From the NCBI GenBank assembly GCA_949152475.1, contig CASCJZ010000061.1:124001-188000 (forward strand): DNA of 64,000 bases. Reading direction: 5' to 3'. The first letter of the stretch is position 1. Each line of letters begins with the position of its first letter. The notes under the pieces were generated by a model. The model saw only the letters and a program-made list of their open reading frames with translations, searched no databases and had not been told where the DNA came from. A program made the position numbers and the translations under genes. This stretch comes from Terebella lapidaria. Taxonomy: Eukaryota; Annelida; Polychaeta; Terebellida; Terebellidae. Positions 1 to 11,102 of this stretch are shown here, piece after piece.

Positions 1-620
1 GCTGTCCTCGGACGACAAGTCTTCCTGTCTCCGTCTCGGCTCGGAGCTTTGTCGGTGCAGCTGTGGTTCCTGCCTCGGTGGTCGCCTCTCGCATCCTGGG
101 TGACCATGGCTGCTGTCAGTCCCTCCATCTGAGGATGGTCCATCATCACCTGATGACGAGAAAGGCTGATCACAAGCGTCCTCGTCACCAAAGAATCCCC
201 CTCGTCTATGAGCACATTCATGCACAAAGGATCCTCGGCTGCGAACGTCCCCACCGCCGAAGAATGTCCCTCATTGACGAGCTTCCACACCGCCGAAGAA
301 TGCCCCTCATTGACGACATTCCCTCCCTTGAAGAGTCCCCTCCCTCTCGAGCTGCTTTCCGGGGTTGGAGCCCAAGTGACCCGTCCTCCAGTCTCTCCAG
401 ACTGCTGTTTTCACTTGTGGTGAAGACTTCATCCGTGAACGGTTCTTCCGCGAACGGTTCTTCTGCGAACGGTCCTTCGCTGTTGGCTTTTCTGTGAATG
501 GCTCTTCCATGAACGTGGGATCGTTCGTAACGAACGTTTGGCGTGGCAAGTTGTATTGATTTTGTTACATAAGTAAGAGATATCATACAAAAAAATCATC
601 AACAAACTTTTCATGAACTG
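1..620 (+). other. GC-rich block with in-frame short repeats, unrecognised
   Basis: This stretch is richer in GC than what follows and is open in more than one frame. Between 252 and 323 there are two 36-bp units, which in one frame read HRRRMSLIDELP and HRRRMPLIDDIP and in another read TAEECPSLTSFH and TAEECPSLTTFP. From about 430 to 480 there are 15-bp units around GAACGGTTCTTC (NGSSA in one frame). Both periods are multiples of three, so the frame is kept, which hints at coding origin. No start context, splice site or known domain supports a gene, and the block runs off the left edge. It could be the end of an exon, of a repeat, or a simple minisatellite. Confidence 0.3.
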
Positions 621-3100
621 TCCTCAATCCGCGTTTTTAGTTGGCGGTAGTCTCTTAGAAATAGCGTTCTCTCGGATATGTAATAATACTTGATTTATCG
701 AAGCATATCCACAATGCAAGCAGCAGAACTATTATTATGTTATATTCAAATGAGCAAGCAGGCTGTCGTAGTGTTGGGTCTTTGTCGGCACTGTCGTGGT
801 TCTGTCGATGAGCCGATGGGAGTGAATGGCAAAATAATCAAAGTTTCCCATTAGATCACAGCCAAGCCCAGCCTATTCCTGGTATCAGCCGTCGGAGCCA
901 CTTTCCAACCATGGCAGTGACATGCGTAACTGGCATAATGACAACAGATTCCTGGCATATGGCGACACAGCCTTGATGGTATTGCCGTGCGCCCTATCTC
1001 CATGACTCTAAATTTCAACCCTGCAGGTCAGTCAATGCTAGACATGAATGATCTACGGAGACAAAGCTACCGCATTCAACCGGGCGAATCATGCCGACAT
1101 TAGCTATGGCTCTCGTCCTGAGAAAACCAAGTGTCGTAGCTTTCTCGTAGCTAACCGTGGCTGCTGTGACCTAAGCATACGAAACGAACATATGGATAAT
1201 TGAAGTAAAATAGTGATTAGAATGAGGTCATTTGAGGCCGTCAAGAATTATTTAAGGCGAACATCATTCATTTGAAGTGATGATATGTATATCAGTACCT
1301 AATAATATTATCAAATGTGACGCATTCTGGGTTCACTCCATAGATATGTACAAAAACATTACCCTGACGATCAGAAAAATAACTAATTTGGTTGAATATC
1401 AGTGAAATCTGGCATTTTTATGGTGGTGGAAAAACTGACAGTTTCACTTGATATTATTGCCTGCTACACCGTGAGAATATGTTATTATCAGCGTAAATTG
1501 TCAAGGAAAAATCAGTGTTTTCTTGATATTGCAAAACTCACAGAAAACATTCACTCCGAAATTATGCTAGTCACGCTGATATCTATCCTCTAGATCTGCT
1601 TCAAAAAGTTTATTGAACAGTAAACCCGTCGTGAACATTAAAGTTTATTTTCCACTCGGGGATTTAATGGTTTCATGAAAATTCAGCAATTCCAACAACA
1701 CTTAAATGAAATATTTTTTTCTCGGTTGTGGCTTTGAAAAAAAACCCATGATATTTGGATGCTGTTTGTATGTAAATGCACAAATGTTGACAAAGTATTC
1801 AATGATACGAGTCTGCTAGTCTGAGTGCTGAACTTACTTTGTTTAAGATGAAGGCGCCAAACGGTTCGAGGGTTGTACAAAACACACAATGTGGAATGAC
1901 ATATGGAATATTTCGGCTGGGAAGCCATGTAAAACCTCATTTGGAATGATTTTGTAAACCATATCACCTCATGTAATCACTATGAAAATATTTTGGATAG
2001 TCTTCATATTACAAGCATGACAAGTGATTTAGCCTATATTTCATCAAATCGTATAGATCGAGGGACAAATTCATGATTTAAAATGTTTATTCCCGTAGCA
2101 TAGCGAATACACAATACTCATATATTGAGAACAAGAGTTCAACACACACACTACAATACAAGAGTTATTAGCAGTATTCATATTGTTGCATTCAATTCAT
2201 TGTACAAAGCGAGAAGCGTATTCAAATTTAAGTTGATATGTTTGGAGTACAATTTACACCGTTTTTGTATTCGTTCCAGGCAACAATAAAAGGAAATACA
2301 TGTATAAGAATGTATAGGAATACGCATCATCAATTTTTTTTCAGATATTCGAATAAGCATTATGTGTAAGTTAAATCTTTCTATCACCTTAAGTATGAAT
2401 ACCCCGGAGCTATTCACACTCAACATTTGTTTATACCGTCATAACATATCACCGAAATTCTAAGATTCCTCTCCCAAAATTTAACATTTTGACTTACTAT
2501 TCCTGTAATTATCATATGTTTTCATTACTTGGATATTGATCATAATGTCGTATGGAAATGGCATTTGAACAAAGTCAACTGAGAAAGGTCGCAAGCTTCC
2601 AGTTCAAGAAGCCACTCAAAAGTGTCAAATTTGTCTAGTTGCCCAATGGCTCACATTGTTCTATGACCAGTGTTATCGAACATAAATCTTAAATACAATA
2701 TTATGTGAACCATAATATTGTATTCAGATGAAAAACATGATGACATAATTGTGATGAATGCATTTTCTGGGAAAGATGCATGCTCGAAACATTACAGAAT
2801 AAATATGGGCACACAAAAAATGGTACTTCACGGGACACCCTTGAATGGCTTTACTATGTTTACATAGCATAAACATTCTATATCAGGATTCTATATCATC
2901 GGACCGTGTCTGTCTCATCATCGCCATACATACCCCCATATACAACATCATCGTCCTCACTGTTATCTGGCTTCGACACATCGACACATCCTCAGTTGTG
3001 AGAATCTGGAAGATCGCAGTTTACCGAAACATACAGTGTAGTGAATTTATTCAGATTGTCTGTCCCGAGTATACAACGCTAACAAAAAAGAATGGAAGAT
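621..3100. other. AT-rich stretch, nothing recognised
   Basis: I see no convincing exon, RNA gene or repeat here. The short open frames are at the length expected by chance at this base composition. Confidence 0.5.
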
Positions 3101-3182
3101 ATGCAAAAGACCACCCGTCTCTCCGCTCCACTCTTGGTGATGGTAAATGTCTTTGCCATGGACAAGGTGTCACCAACGACAG
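3101..3182 (+). CDS. Candidate signal-peptide exon of an unidentified secreted or surface protein
   Basis: An ATG at 3101 opens 27 codons plus one base (phase 1), followed directly by a donor-like GTAAAT at 3183. The encoded start is a positively charged N-terminus followed by the hydrophobic run APLLVMVNVFAM, as in a signal peptide. The layout (short exon, phase-1 donor) matches the two first exons of the immunoglobulin-like genes at 31991-32048 and 40547-40613. No matching downstream exon on this strand was found, so it may be an orphan fragment of a third receptor gene or a chance fit. Confidence 0.3.
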
Positions 3183-3424
3183 GTAAATAAAAACACTGTC
3201 AGTGTCACTCGAAGGTGCAATATCAGTCGAATGAATTGTCATGTAGCTCATGACAAGCTTATGCTTGCCATTTAATAACACGTATTGATAAGCAACTGTA
3301 TATGTTGGCATTAGATAAATGAAAAAAAATAACATTGCTCACACATAAAATTATTACCAAAAGTGTTGGTTCACGTAAAACCAATGACTGCTTGAGAGTA
3401 TGTAGCAGCATGAATACATACCGT

Positions 3425-3840
3425 GAAATGTCTAATAGACGCTGGGTTTCTAATAGAAGCCAGGTTCTAATAGACGCTGGGAGTTCAGGTAAACTGAAAT
3501 TAATAGACGCTGGTTTCTAATAGACGCCGGGTCTACGTACATTGCATTGTGTAACACAGCAACACTAATGCATGCTAACACCATTTTGTAGCTTTCCATC
3601 CACACGCCCTGAACCGACAACGTCAACGCGTCCCAGTTGGGAATTTCCAGCTTTTAAGATCTAAACTGTCGTCCGATTTGTCATATCGTAACACAGGCCT
3701 CGCCAATCCCAATGAACGCCGGGTCCAGACAACGACTGAAATCAATAAACGCCGGGTTATAATAAACGCCGGGTTCTGATAGACACCGGGTCTAGAGTGT
3801 AACTGAAATAAATAGACGCCTGGGCTTCTGTTAGAAGTTT
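3425..3840 (+). repeat. Short repeats of the AATAGACGCCGGGTTCT type
   Basis: Two clusters, about 3430-3530 and 3710-3830, contain several diverged copies of a ~17-bp unit related to AATAGACGCCGGGTTCT, partly separated by a shared 'aactgaaat' spacer. About 180 bp of unrelated sequence separates the clusters. It is probably an old internal array of a small interspersed element. Confidence 0.55.
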
Positions 3841-4916
3841 TACTCTATATGAATACTGGACCCAATAACATTGTCTTAAATAGTTCAGGCAATTACATAG
3901 TGTATGTGGAATCAGGAATTCGTGTATTTTAACACTCTATTTAATTTTGGATAGCGTCTTTGTTATAAAAATATCTTACACCTATATCACGAAGGAAAAG
4001 AAGGTCCTTATTGAATTGCGTAAACGAGATGGCCAACATGACAAAATGTTGATAATAATTTTGCAGATCAATCGACACATCATTTGGTCAATATTTGAAG
4101 CATTTTTTGCAAAACTTCATGAGCGATGAAGTATGAGACTAGACCTAAAAGGCTGGTCACAAGTCGAGTGAGAGCTGAATGAAAACATACTTCCGTAACC
4201 TGTACTATGGGCGAGGGGAGGGGGTGGGGGTGGGGGGTAACTTGAACGATTTAACAAAATGGTTGATCCTCAGTCCTAGTACATATACTTTATTAAAGGC
4301 AGATAATTCCATCTTTGATCAGATTATCAGTCTATATAAGGCCACGGGCTATGTTGTTATCCACCCCGCTCCCCTCAGCACATTTTTTTAGTCCGAGAGT
4401 GTCCTTAGTTGAAAATCAAATGGTAACTTCGAAAATATAGGGATCCACTCTCTGTTTACACTACTTATTTGAATCTACCCTAAATAACTTTTCGGCACTT
4501 TCGCATCAAAAAAGCACCAAGAAGTATCGAAGGCTCCAGGTCTTTAATATCAGTTTTAATCAGTATATCTTCACACACATAATTGAATAACAAAAATTCA
4601 ATATCACACAAAAACACACATATGTGTGTTGATCAACAACAAAACAGACACTGCAGGGCAGGCAGCGCATTATTTTGGCGAATCCAGGTCAAATGTGCAG
4701 CTCACACAGCAAAACGCACAAGCAGCCATAACTGTGGCTCTAATTGCCTTAGTGACTTCACGCCTAGTGCATATGATAGATAAACTCAATTCAAAGTAAT
4801 ATTCACCAGGACAACTGTGTTAAATGATAGCGCACTTATAATGTGTGATGTGAGGACTGAGGTAGTCTGGGGAGTCAGGGTGGAGAACTCTGAAAACAAT
4901 TGATGCAGTTTTAGGA
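3841..4916. other. No recognised feature
   Basis: AT-rich sequence with a G-rich tract near 4210-4240 and no supportable gene or repeat. Confidence 0.45.
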
Positions 4917-5390
4917 CTATTCGATGTTTAAGGGGCAACCAATGCAGAGGGCTACCCAGGCTTGGTGCACCACATGCACTTCGACCTCGACCTTGGCCAG
5001 GAACTCAGTGTTGCCCGGTCCACAAACAAGCACCTGCATATTCGTGTCAATATTCGTGTCAGCCCTACCGGCTGGAAGAAACACCATAACTGGACGACGG
5101 CCAAATTTGTGCCCAGCACGTTCTGGGCAGCATGGACTGTGGTTGCTTTGGATTTCATGCACCATATTTGTTGTTTGAACGACAGCATCGAAACTGTAAA
5201 GTTCTTGTGATATAGTTTCTATTTCATCAATGATTTCGTGGCAATATTTATGGTAATTGACAGGATACAGTGTTTGAGGCCTGAGGTCGTGTCTGGGCCG
5301 TAGTACGCACGAGCTCTCGAGTGCGTCCGCCGCACGGACACGACCGAGGGCCTCAAACTTCGTATCCAATCGATTAATTGTCGCCTCCAT
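4917..5390 (-). CDS. Hypothetical ORF, 157 codons, possibly part of a mobile element
   Basis: An uninterrupted minus-strand frame runs from an ATG at 5390 to a stop at 4917. The C-terminal two thirds, with stretches such as NHSPCCPERAGHKFGRRP and MQVLVCGPGNTEFLAKVEV, looks more protein-like than the chance frames nearby and is locally GC-richer. The first ~45 codons lie on the hairpin repeat at 5263-5367, so the true start is probably further in or in another exon. I do not recognise the family. There is no signal peptide or membrane segment. It may be an exon of a host gene, a retroposed fragment, or cargo of a repeat. Confidence 0.3.
   Translation of the reverse strand: MEATINRLDTKFEALGRVRAADALESSCVLRPRHDLRPQTLYPVNYHKYCHEIIDEIETISQELYSFDAVVQTTNMVHEIQSNHSPCCPERAGHKFGRRPVMVFLPAGRADTNIDTNMQVLVCGPGNTEFLAKVEVEVHVVHQAWVALCIGCPLNIE
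5263..5367. repeat. Hairpin (MITE-like) repeat, copy 1
   Basis: A ~105-bp imperfect palindrome with outer arms GGATACAGTGTTTGAGGCC and its complement, GGCCTCAAA...GTATCC. The same hairpin appears at 27924-28010 with cleaner arms. It behaves like a miniature inverted-repeat element. It overlaps the 5' end of the hypothetical ORF at 4917-5390. Confidence 0.6.
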
Positions 5391-6487
5391 CAGAAGGCGA
5401 CATATTCAAATACAATAAAAACGGCACATGGATGGATACGTTGGTCCGTTCCTACAATATTACTGCAGCATTTGTTTGGAAAATTTTAGTGTCAACATGC
5501 ATATGGAGACAATCACTACAAAAACATTCCAGTTAGATTGTAAAACTTTCTCACATTTTCTTCATTCCTGACAACCGCAAAATATTGCGAGTACTTCGAT
5601 AGATTTGACCGATCAGACAGTGGCTTCTCTGGAATTCCCCGACTCCGTGGGGATGGCTTGTTGACATCATCATGATTCTTGAATGAGAACTTATTGCCGA
5701 CCATTCAAATTGTGATAATGATCGGGGGGGGGGGGGGGGGAATAGTGTGTCGAAAAATATTCATGCACGTACCAGACCCATTCTTATCAACCGATGTACC
5801 CAGTATACTTGTGATCATGATGTTTTGAACATGATTGAATGGGCATTTATTTTGCAGCAATGTAACGAAAACTTGAAATTATGAGGCATTTGTATTTATA
5901 TGAATCTTTTCAAATCTACACAATCTTTATGGAATAATATAGGTAGGCCTATGACAGTCAGTTAAAAACAGGCAAGGGGGGCGGGTGGTCAAATCACCGC
6001 TGTCTCTGTATCGATTTTCTACTCGGTACTGGTGACAGGGTGCACAATGCTCTGCAGAAATATGTTTCATAGCGATTTTTCTCGTTCGATGCAGTTTGAC
6101 AAAATGTTCCACCCAAAGTATTTTGTTTTACAAGTCGAATACTATATATATATAGATGTTAATAATGGAGCCTGAGTGTACAAGTTAAAGTTTATGTAGT
6201 ATGTTAAATTTATATTAACGAGCTATCGTGCATAGGGGTTTCGAATTGATATGGGTCTGGAAAAGGTCTGCAAATTGTTCCATTTTGAGTTTGGAAAGTC
6301 CCTGATCTGGTTATCCACAGAATAGTGAATACTCTATAGTTGCAATATCTCATAAATACAGGAATGCAGACTCAAATAAACTTCCCATTCCCCATCTCGG
6401 AATCGAGCTATGCACTGCTAAGAGGCGACACATGTCTTTTATTACGTTTCCTGACGCTTACTTGTTTCGGCCCAAATGGGACTTTCC
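5368..6487. other. No recognised feature; G homopolymer at about 5725-5742
   Basis: The only distinctive item is a run of about 18 G. The short open frames here have no supporting signal. Confidence 0.45.
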
Positions 6488-6600
6488 CATCTAGGAATCA
6501 ATAATTGTGGACATAAGGGAATGATATATGCTGAATATTCTCGTGACCTTGAATTTGACCTCTGACCTCAGTTTCAAGGTCAGAGCAAGGATCGTCTATA
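6488..6600 (+). repeat. Single unit of the 134-bp family-1 core repeat
   Basis: The stretch with 'gtggacataagggaatgat', then 'atgctgaatattctcgtgac' and TTTGACCTCTGACCTC matches one unit of the long arrays at 44.7-60.5 kb. Here it stands alone, followed by a ~90-bp piece (6595-6690) that reappears in inverted orientation at about 22385-22475 next to another array. It is an old fragment of a family-1 element. Confidence 0.7.
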
Positions 6601-6943
6601 ATAGGATGTCCAACTCCGCTCAATGTGGACGTAAAAAACGTGATTACGTAAAATGACGAAATCTCATTTGAGCGTGTCAAAACGGGGACAAGTGCTCGAA
6701 ATTGAGTTTTTCATACTGCTAAACACTTCGTTCATAGTGAGATCATACAGGATCGGGCCCTGGGATTGAGCTCAGTGATCTGGGAGGGCACGCGTGTGGG
6801 GTGGAGCCTCATTGTCATCTACAGTTTGTCTTTCTTCCCGCTCGCGAAAATTTTTTTGATGTGGTCCAAGCACGTGCATGTCTGTGTCCCGTTCCCAAGG
6901 AAATCCGATGAAAACTGTCGGTACGAGAACCATACTTATATCA

Positions 6944-7046
6944 TTGCAATCATAGATATCCCATAATACACTAGATGCCTCGAGTCCTATCTGGCCAATG
7001 GTTGACGATACGTCAATATCGCCGCCATATTGGAGCGGTCATCGAT
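6944..7046 (+). repeat. ~95-bp interspersed repeat, left copy of an inverted pair
   Basis: The sequence from 'cattgcaatcatagatatc' through CATAATACACTAGATGCC to 'atattggagcggtca' is repeated in reverse complement at 12588-12680. The two copies face each other across 5.6 kb. They could be two independent insertions of a small element or the ends of one large old element. Confidence 0.65.
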
Positions 7047-7062
7047 CGAGTTTGGCCATGCT

Positions 7063-7147
7063 GTGCACTGGCACACGATGACAGTTGCACTTGCATCCTA
7101 TAGCCACGACAGGCAGACAGGGATGGTTGGGTGGGCAGATACCATTT
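7063..7147 (+). repeat. ~80-bp direct repeat, copy 1
   Basis: The segment around CGATGACAGTTGCACTTGCA and 'gggatggttgggtgggcag' recurs in the same orientation at 7934-8010 with a few mismatches and one small indel. The copies are 0.87 kb apart. Confidence 0.7.
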
Positions 7148-7933
7148 TAAATAAATTTTAGATATTTTTATGTTGATTTATCGCACTAACGTAACATTTC
7201 TACGGTTCATCGAGCAGCACTTCGTGTTGTTGACAGTCAGTGGTGCATCACCAGATCACTGGTCGTGTGCCGATAATTCCACTCACGATGCCGAGTCCTG
7301 TTCTGATTGAGTCCTTTTCAAATCTACCCCAATCTAGGAGTAGTCTGAGTAGATACATACATTGTTGTGTTGGTGCAACACAACCATGTGAAAATAAACG
7401 CTGATTTTATGTTCAGATGTGATGCCTCGGGGACCTATTTGGGTGCATTATGATTTGCTTGAGCAGGATACATTATAAAATCACGATAAAAAGTTGTGCA
7501 ATGCTTCATGCATGTGCTCCAAATATACTAATAGAAATTTTGTGAGTAGATCTATCCCATGATCAATGAAATAGGCATTTTTAAAGTTGAAAATATAATT
7601 ATGTACCATAGGAACTATTCTCTCTTTGTATTGTGTGAACCAAGTGACATTTTTTGTGAATTTTAAGCGAAGCGAAAGCTCATACTTATTGAATTTTGTT
7701 TCAGAAAATTTTTGTTCAAATTTCTGAGACTCCTGTTTAGAGCAAGACACATTTAAATGTGATCATGGTGATTAAGTCATACATGTATGTGGATCCCTGA
7801 CGCCCGAGTAGGCCTAACTCATTATGGTTACTGTAAAAAGTTATTAACAAGTTCGAAATATGTTTATAATTTGCATAGTTTAGTGAGTATACTGAAATGA
7901 CAAATTGATCACATACATGCTATCAGAAACCCA
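7148..7933. other. Spacer between direct repeats, no supported gene
   Basis: AT-rich spacer. An 89-codon minus-strand frame lies at 7481-7750, but its amino-acid composition is what AT-rich noncoding DNA gives, and I assign no function. Confidence 0.4.
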
Positions 7934-8010
7934 GTGTACTGGCACATGATGACAGTTGCACTTGCATCCTATAGCTACAACAGGGATGGTTGGATGGGCA
8001 GATATCATTT
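7934..8010 (+). repeat. ~80-bp direct repeat, copy 2
   Basis: Second copy of the segment at 7063-7147, starting at 'gtgtactggcacatgatgac' and ending at 'gggcagatatcattt'. Confidence 0.7.
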
Positions 8011-8885
8011 GGTTTCTGATGCTTTTAAATTGATAAAAGTCTACATTCTCGGTGAAAAAAGTAGCTGTAATTTAGTGGTTGTGATCTGCACCTGTATGTG
8101 CTATACTGATATTTTGTATCATGAAACAGAACTTTTATTCCAAAAAATTTCACTGATGGTTTTATTATTTTGGTAACTAGTATTAATGACAGGAATAACA
8201 ACAAAGATGAAAACAATTTATTGGTGACGTAGACATAGTTGTAAAGAATATACTAGTATCTATATAAATCACATACATGATTATATTTAAAGTTCAATGA
8301 AAGCAACAACATTTCTTGATTTTGGTTCTCCAACATAACTTCTCTAAACATATACATGGTCCACCTCAGGTCCAAATATTGAATGAACAAATGAATGCCA
8401 TACAGTTATTGTTCAGCCTAGGATTAACCTCATCAAAATATTGACAATGCCTCACATAAATACCACTATATATGTATTCCAAGTATCTCAACCAAACTCC
8501 ACACAATTTCACAAAATGCTCTAAATAGCCTATCTACATTACATTTGAGGGGGGGGGGTATATCGGAATTTGTAATGACGAGTATGGTGACAATGAAAGC
8601 ATCCATATTTCATGATATCATATATTGCATGGTGAGTTCCTTTTAGTTCTGCTTGACCAGTGGCGATGACAGTGAGTTGGGCTTCATTGAACACACAGTT
8701 GCTTTTCCTGCTTGTAGCTGGGGATAGTCTTGTCAGGTCAGACACTGTCTAGTTCATTTTCCGGACATATTCTGAAAAGAAATGAGTTCAAAATACAAGG
8801 GTTAGTTGAACCGAAATATCATGTGAATAATAATATATACTCTTCACCTTACTCATTTTGAAAAAAAAAATGTGAAAATTAAAAA
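8011..8885. other. No recognised feature; short G run near 8550
   Basis: AT-rich stretch without a supportable exon, RNA gene or repeat copy seen elsewhere in the window. Confidence 0.4.
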
Positions 8886-10130
8886 ATTAGCCCAAGGGCT
8901 AAGAAAGGTTTCCAGACAATATATATTTTAGATATTAGCCATTTGTCCTGTGACCTTGAAAATAAGGTCATTGGTCAATCTAAGGTCACGAGAATGTTCA
9001 GCATATATCATTTCTAGTATGTCCACAATTGATTAGTAAGCTGTAAAGTCGATAATAAGTGAGATATTAGACATTTTGTCCTGTGACCTTGAAAATGAGG
9101 CAAAGATCAAGTTCAAAATCATGAGAATATTCAGCATATATCATTTCCTCTATGTTCACAATCAATTCCTACGCTGTAAAGTCGATAATAAGCAAAAGAT
9201 ATAAGCCATTTTGTTCTCTGACCTGGAAATCGAGGTTAAAGGTCAAATTCAAGGTCACCAAAATATTCAGCACATATCATTTCCTATATGTTCACTATGG
9301 ATTCCTAAGCTGTAAAGTCTACCATAAGCAAGATATTAGATATTTTGTGCTCTGACCTTGAAAATAAGTTCAAAGTCAAATCCAAGGTCATCAAAATATT
9401 CAGTGTATTTCATTTTCTATATGTCCACAAACGGTTCCCAAGCTATAAAGTCAATAACGGAGCAAGATAATATTAGCTATTTGGTCCTTTTACCTTGAAA
9501 ATATATATGGGTTTCAGTGGGGTATGTTTGATACTATTTATTCTGCACACTATTGAACATATTGGTCAATTTTGGGGACAGTTCAAAACACTTTCCAGAA
9601 ATTAATTCCGATGGTGGTGGGAGTTTCCGAAAAAATCTTCGATGTGAAAGGGTTAATGACATATATTCACAGACCATCGATTCAAAGTCAACAAAACTTA
9701 TAGACACCACAAAGGTACATAGGGAGAATCTTGAATGCATTTTGAGGAAAAACGTCTGAATAGATTCTGAGAAAATGGCTGCCAAAGACAACACTTATGA
9801 ACACCACAAAGGTACATTAAGGAATCTTATGCATGATATGGGGGAAACTGTCTGAATGGATTTTGAGAAATTGAAATGGTCATCAAAGAAAAACATCATT
9901 TGTTTTAAAGACAAAAAATGTTGTTTTGAACTTCCAAGGTCATTGAAGGTCAAATTCAAAGTTACCATGCAAACCGCAATATATGATTTCCAATTTGAAT
10001 GTGCCAATATTTAGGCTCTATGTTGGAGTGTGCTAGGAAGTTACTCTGCGAAGCTCTCATTATGATAGAAAAATTGAGTAAGGTTTTCTAAGTGAAAAAA
10101 AATTTTCAATGGTCAAAACAAATTTTACAA
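8886..10130 (-). mobile_element. Family-1 Helentron/HINE-like element, minus orientation, diverged
   Basis: The 3' terminus lies at 8886-8920: the hairpin TTAGCCCAAGGGCTAA (read on plus) next to a diverged form of the family's GTCCGGTAACC motif. Moving right, about four or five diverged 134-bp units run to about 9500, in reverse orientation to the arrays in the right half of the window. From 9530 to 10010 a different internal part follows, with a ~97-bp direct repeat (about 9700-9780 and 9797-9870) containing 'accacaaaggtaca'. The 5' head was not identified, so the right boundary is approximate. The copy is older than most family-1 copies here, judged by its mismatches. Confidence 0.6.
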
Positions 10131-10485
10131 AAACATAAACTCTTTACCTGTCATCGACAGATAATATCCGTCAAGAATAACTACTGGTGGTTCCGTAGCG
10201 TCAGTGACGCATATATCCATCAGGTAATTTATGACTTGAACACTCATTGACGGAGAAATCCGTACAGGTTATCCCACACTCACATGATGGGTTGTTATAA
10301 TAACAGAGCTAAATTTTGTTATTCAAAACCACATGATCGCATGCAGCTTTAATATCTAAATTTAGTAAATATAACAATTAGTGATTTTTAGAACCAACAT
10401 TTAATAAGTCTATGGCAGTTGACCCCAAAACATCATACTTGTATGGCGTGCAACTGGTCAATGACATGCAACAGGATGGATTTAA

Positions 10486-11102
10486 CTAGACGTCAAGGCC
10501 TAAAGATGCCTTGGAGGCATTTCGGTGTGATGATTAATTTATAATATATACTAGATATCGACGAAAATGAAAAATGCCGACTCGGCAAAAAAATTTCGGG
10601 TCAAGGTCAAAGTTCATCCATAATACCCCTTAGACATGTTTGTCTAGGGCGACAAGTCCGAAAATAACGTCCGTTTCGCTCTACGACGCACCGTTTCCGA
10701 AATATGCAGGATGCCTCAAGGATGACTCAGCAAAAAATTATTTCGATCTCTAGGTCAAAGGTCGTTTGACGTATCGATCCCAAAATCAATAGGGTTCTTC
10801 CCTGTTGATATATAAACCTCCGTGCAAAATTCTGCAACTATTGCCTGAATATTTTTCGAGTTATCGTCCGGAAACCAAGTTTCAAGATCAGCCTCGATTT
10901 CATCCTCAAGGACCTCACGGACCTCGGAGCCGGATCAAAAAGAATAGGGTTCTTCCACATATCATTTCTGACTTGTGGTGAAAATTTGACGAGGATCCGT
11001 CAAGGCAATCTAAAGTTATCGTCCGGAAACCAAAAGTGGCGGAAGAAGAAGAAAAAAAAATTCTGCTAAAACCATAAAGGCATTTCTGCCGAAATGCCTT
11101 AA
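10486..11102 (-). mobile_element. Helitron-like nonautonomous element, family 2, with CTAG 3' end
   Basis: Read on the minus strand, it begins with a hairpin (AAGGCATTTCGGC / GAAATGCCTT). It continues through a shared internal sequence and one ~140-bp unit ('gaaacggacgttattttcgg', CTAGACAAACATGTCTAAGG, 'ggatgaactttgaccttgac'). It closes with the hairpin AAGGCATCTTTAGGCCTT, then GACGTCTAG, then a host T. A 3' hairpin followed by CTAG and insertion before T is the Helitron signature. The same termini and order occur in plus orientation at 61787-63951, where the unit is amplified. No Rep/helicase ORF is present, so it is nonautonomous. Confidence 0.7.
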
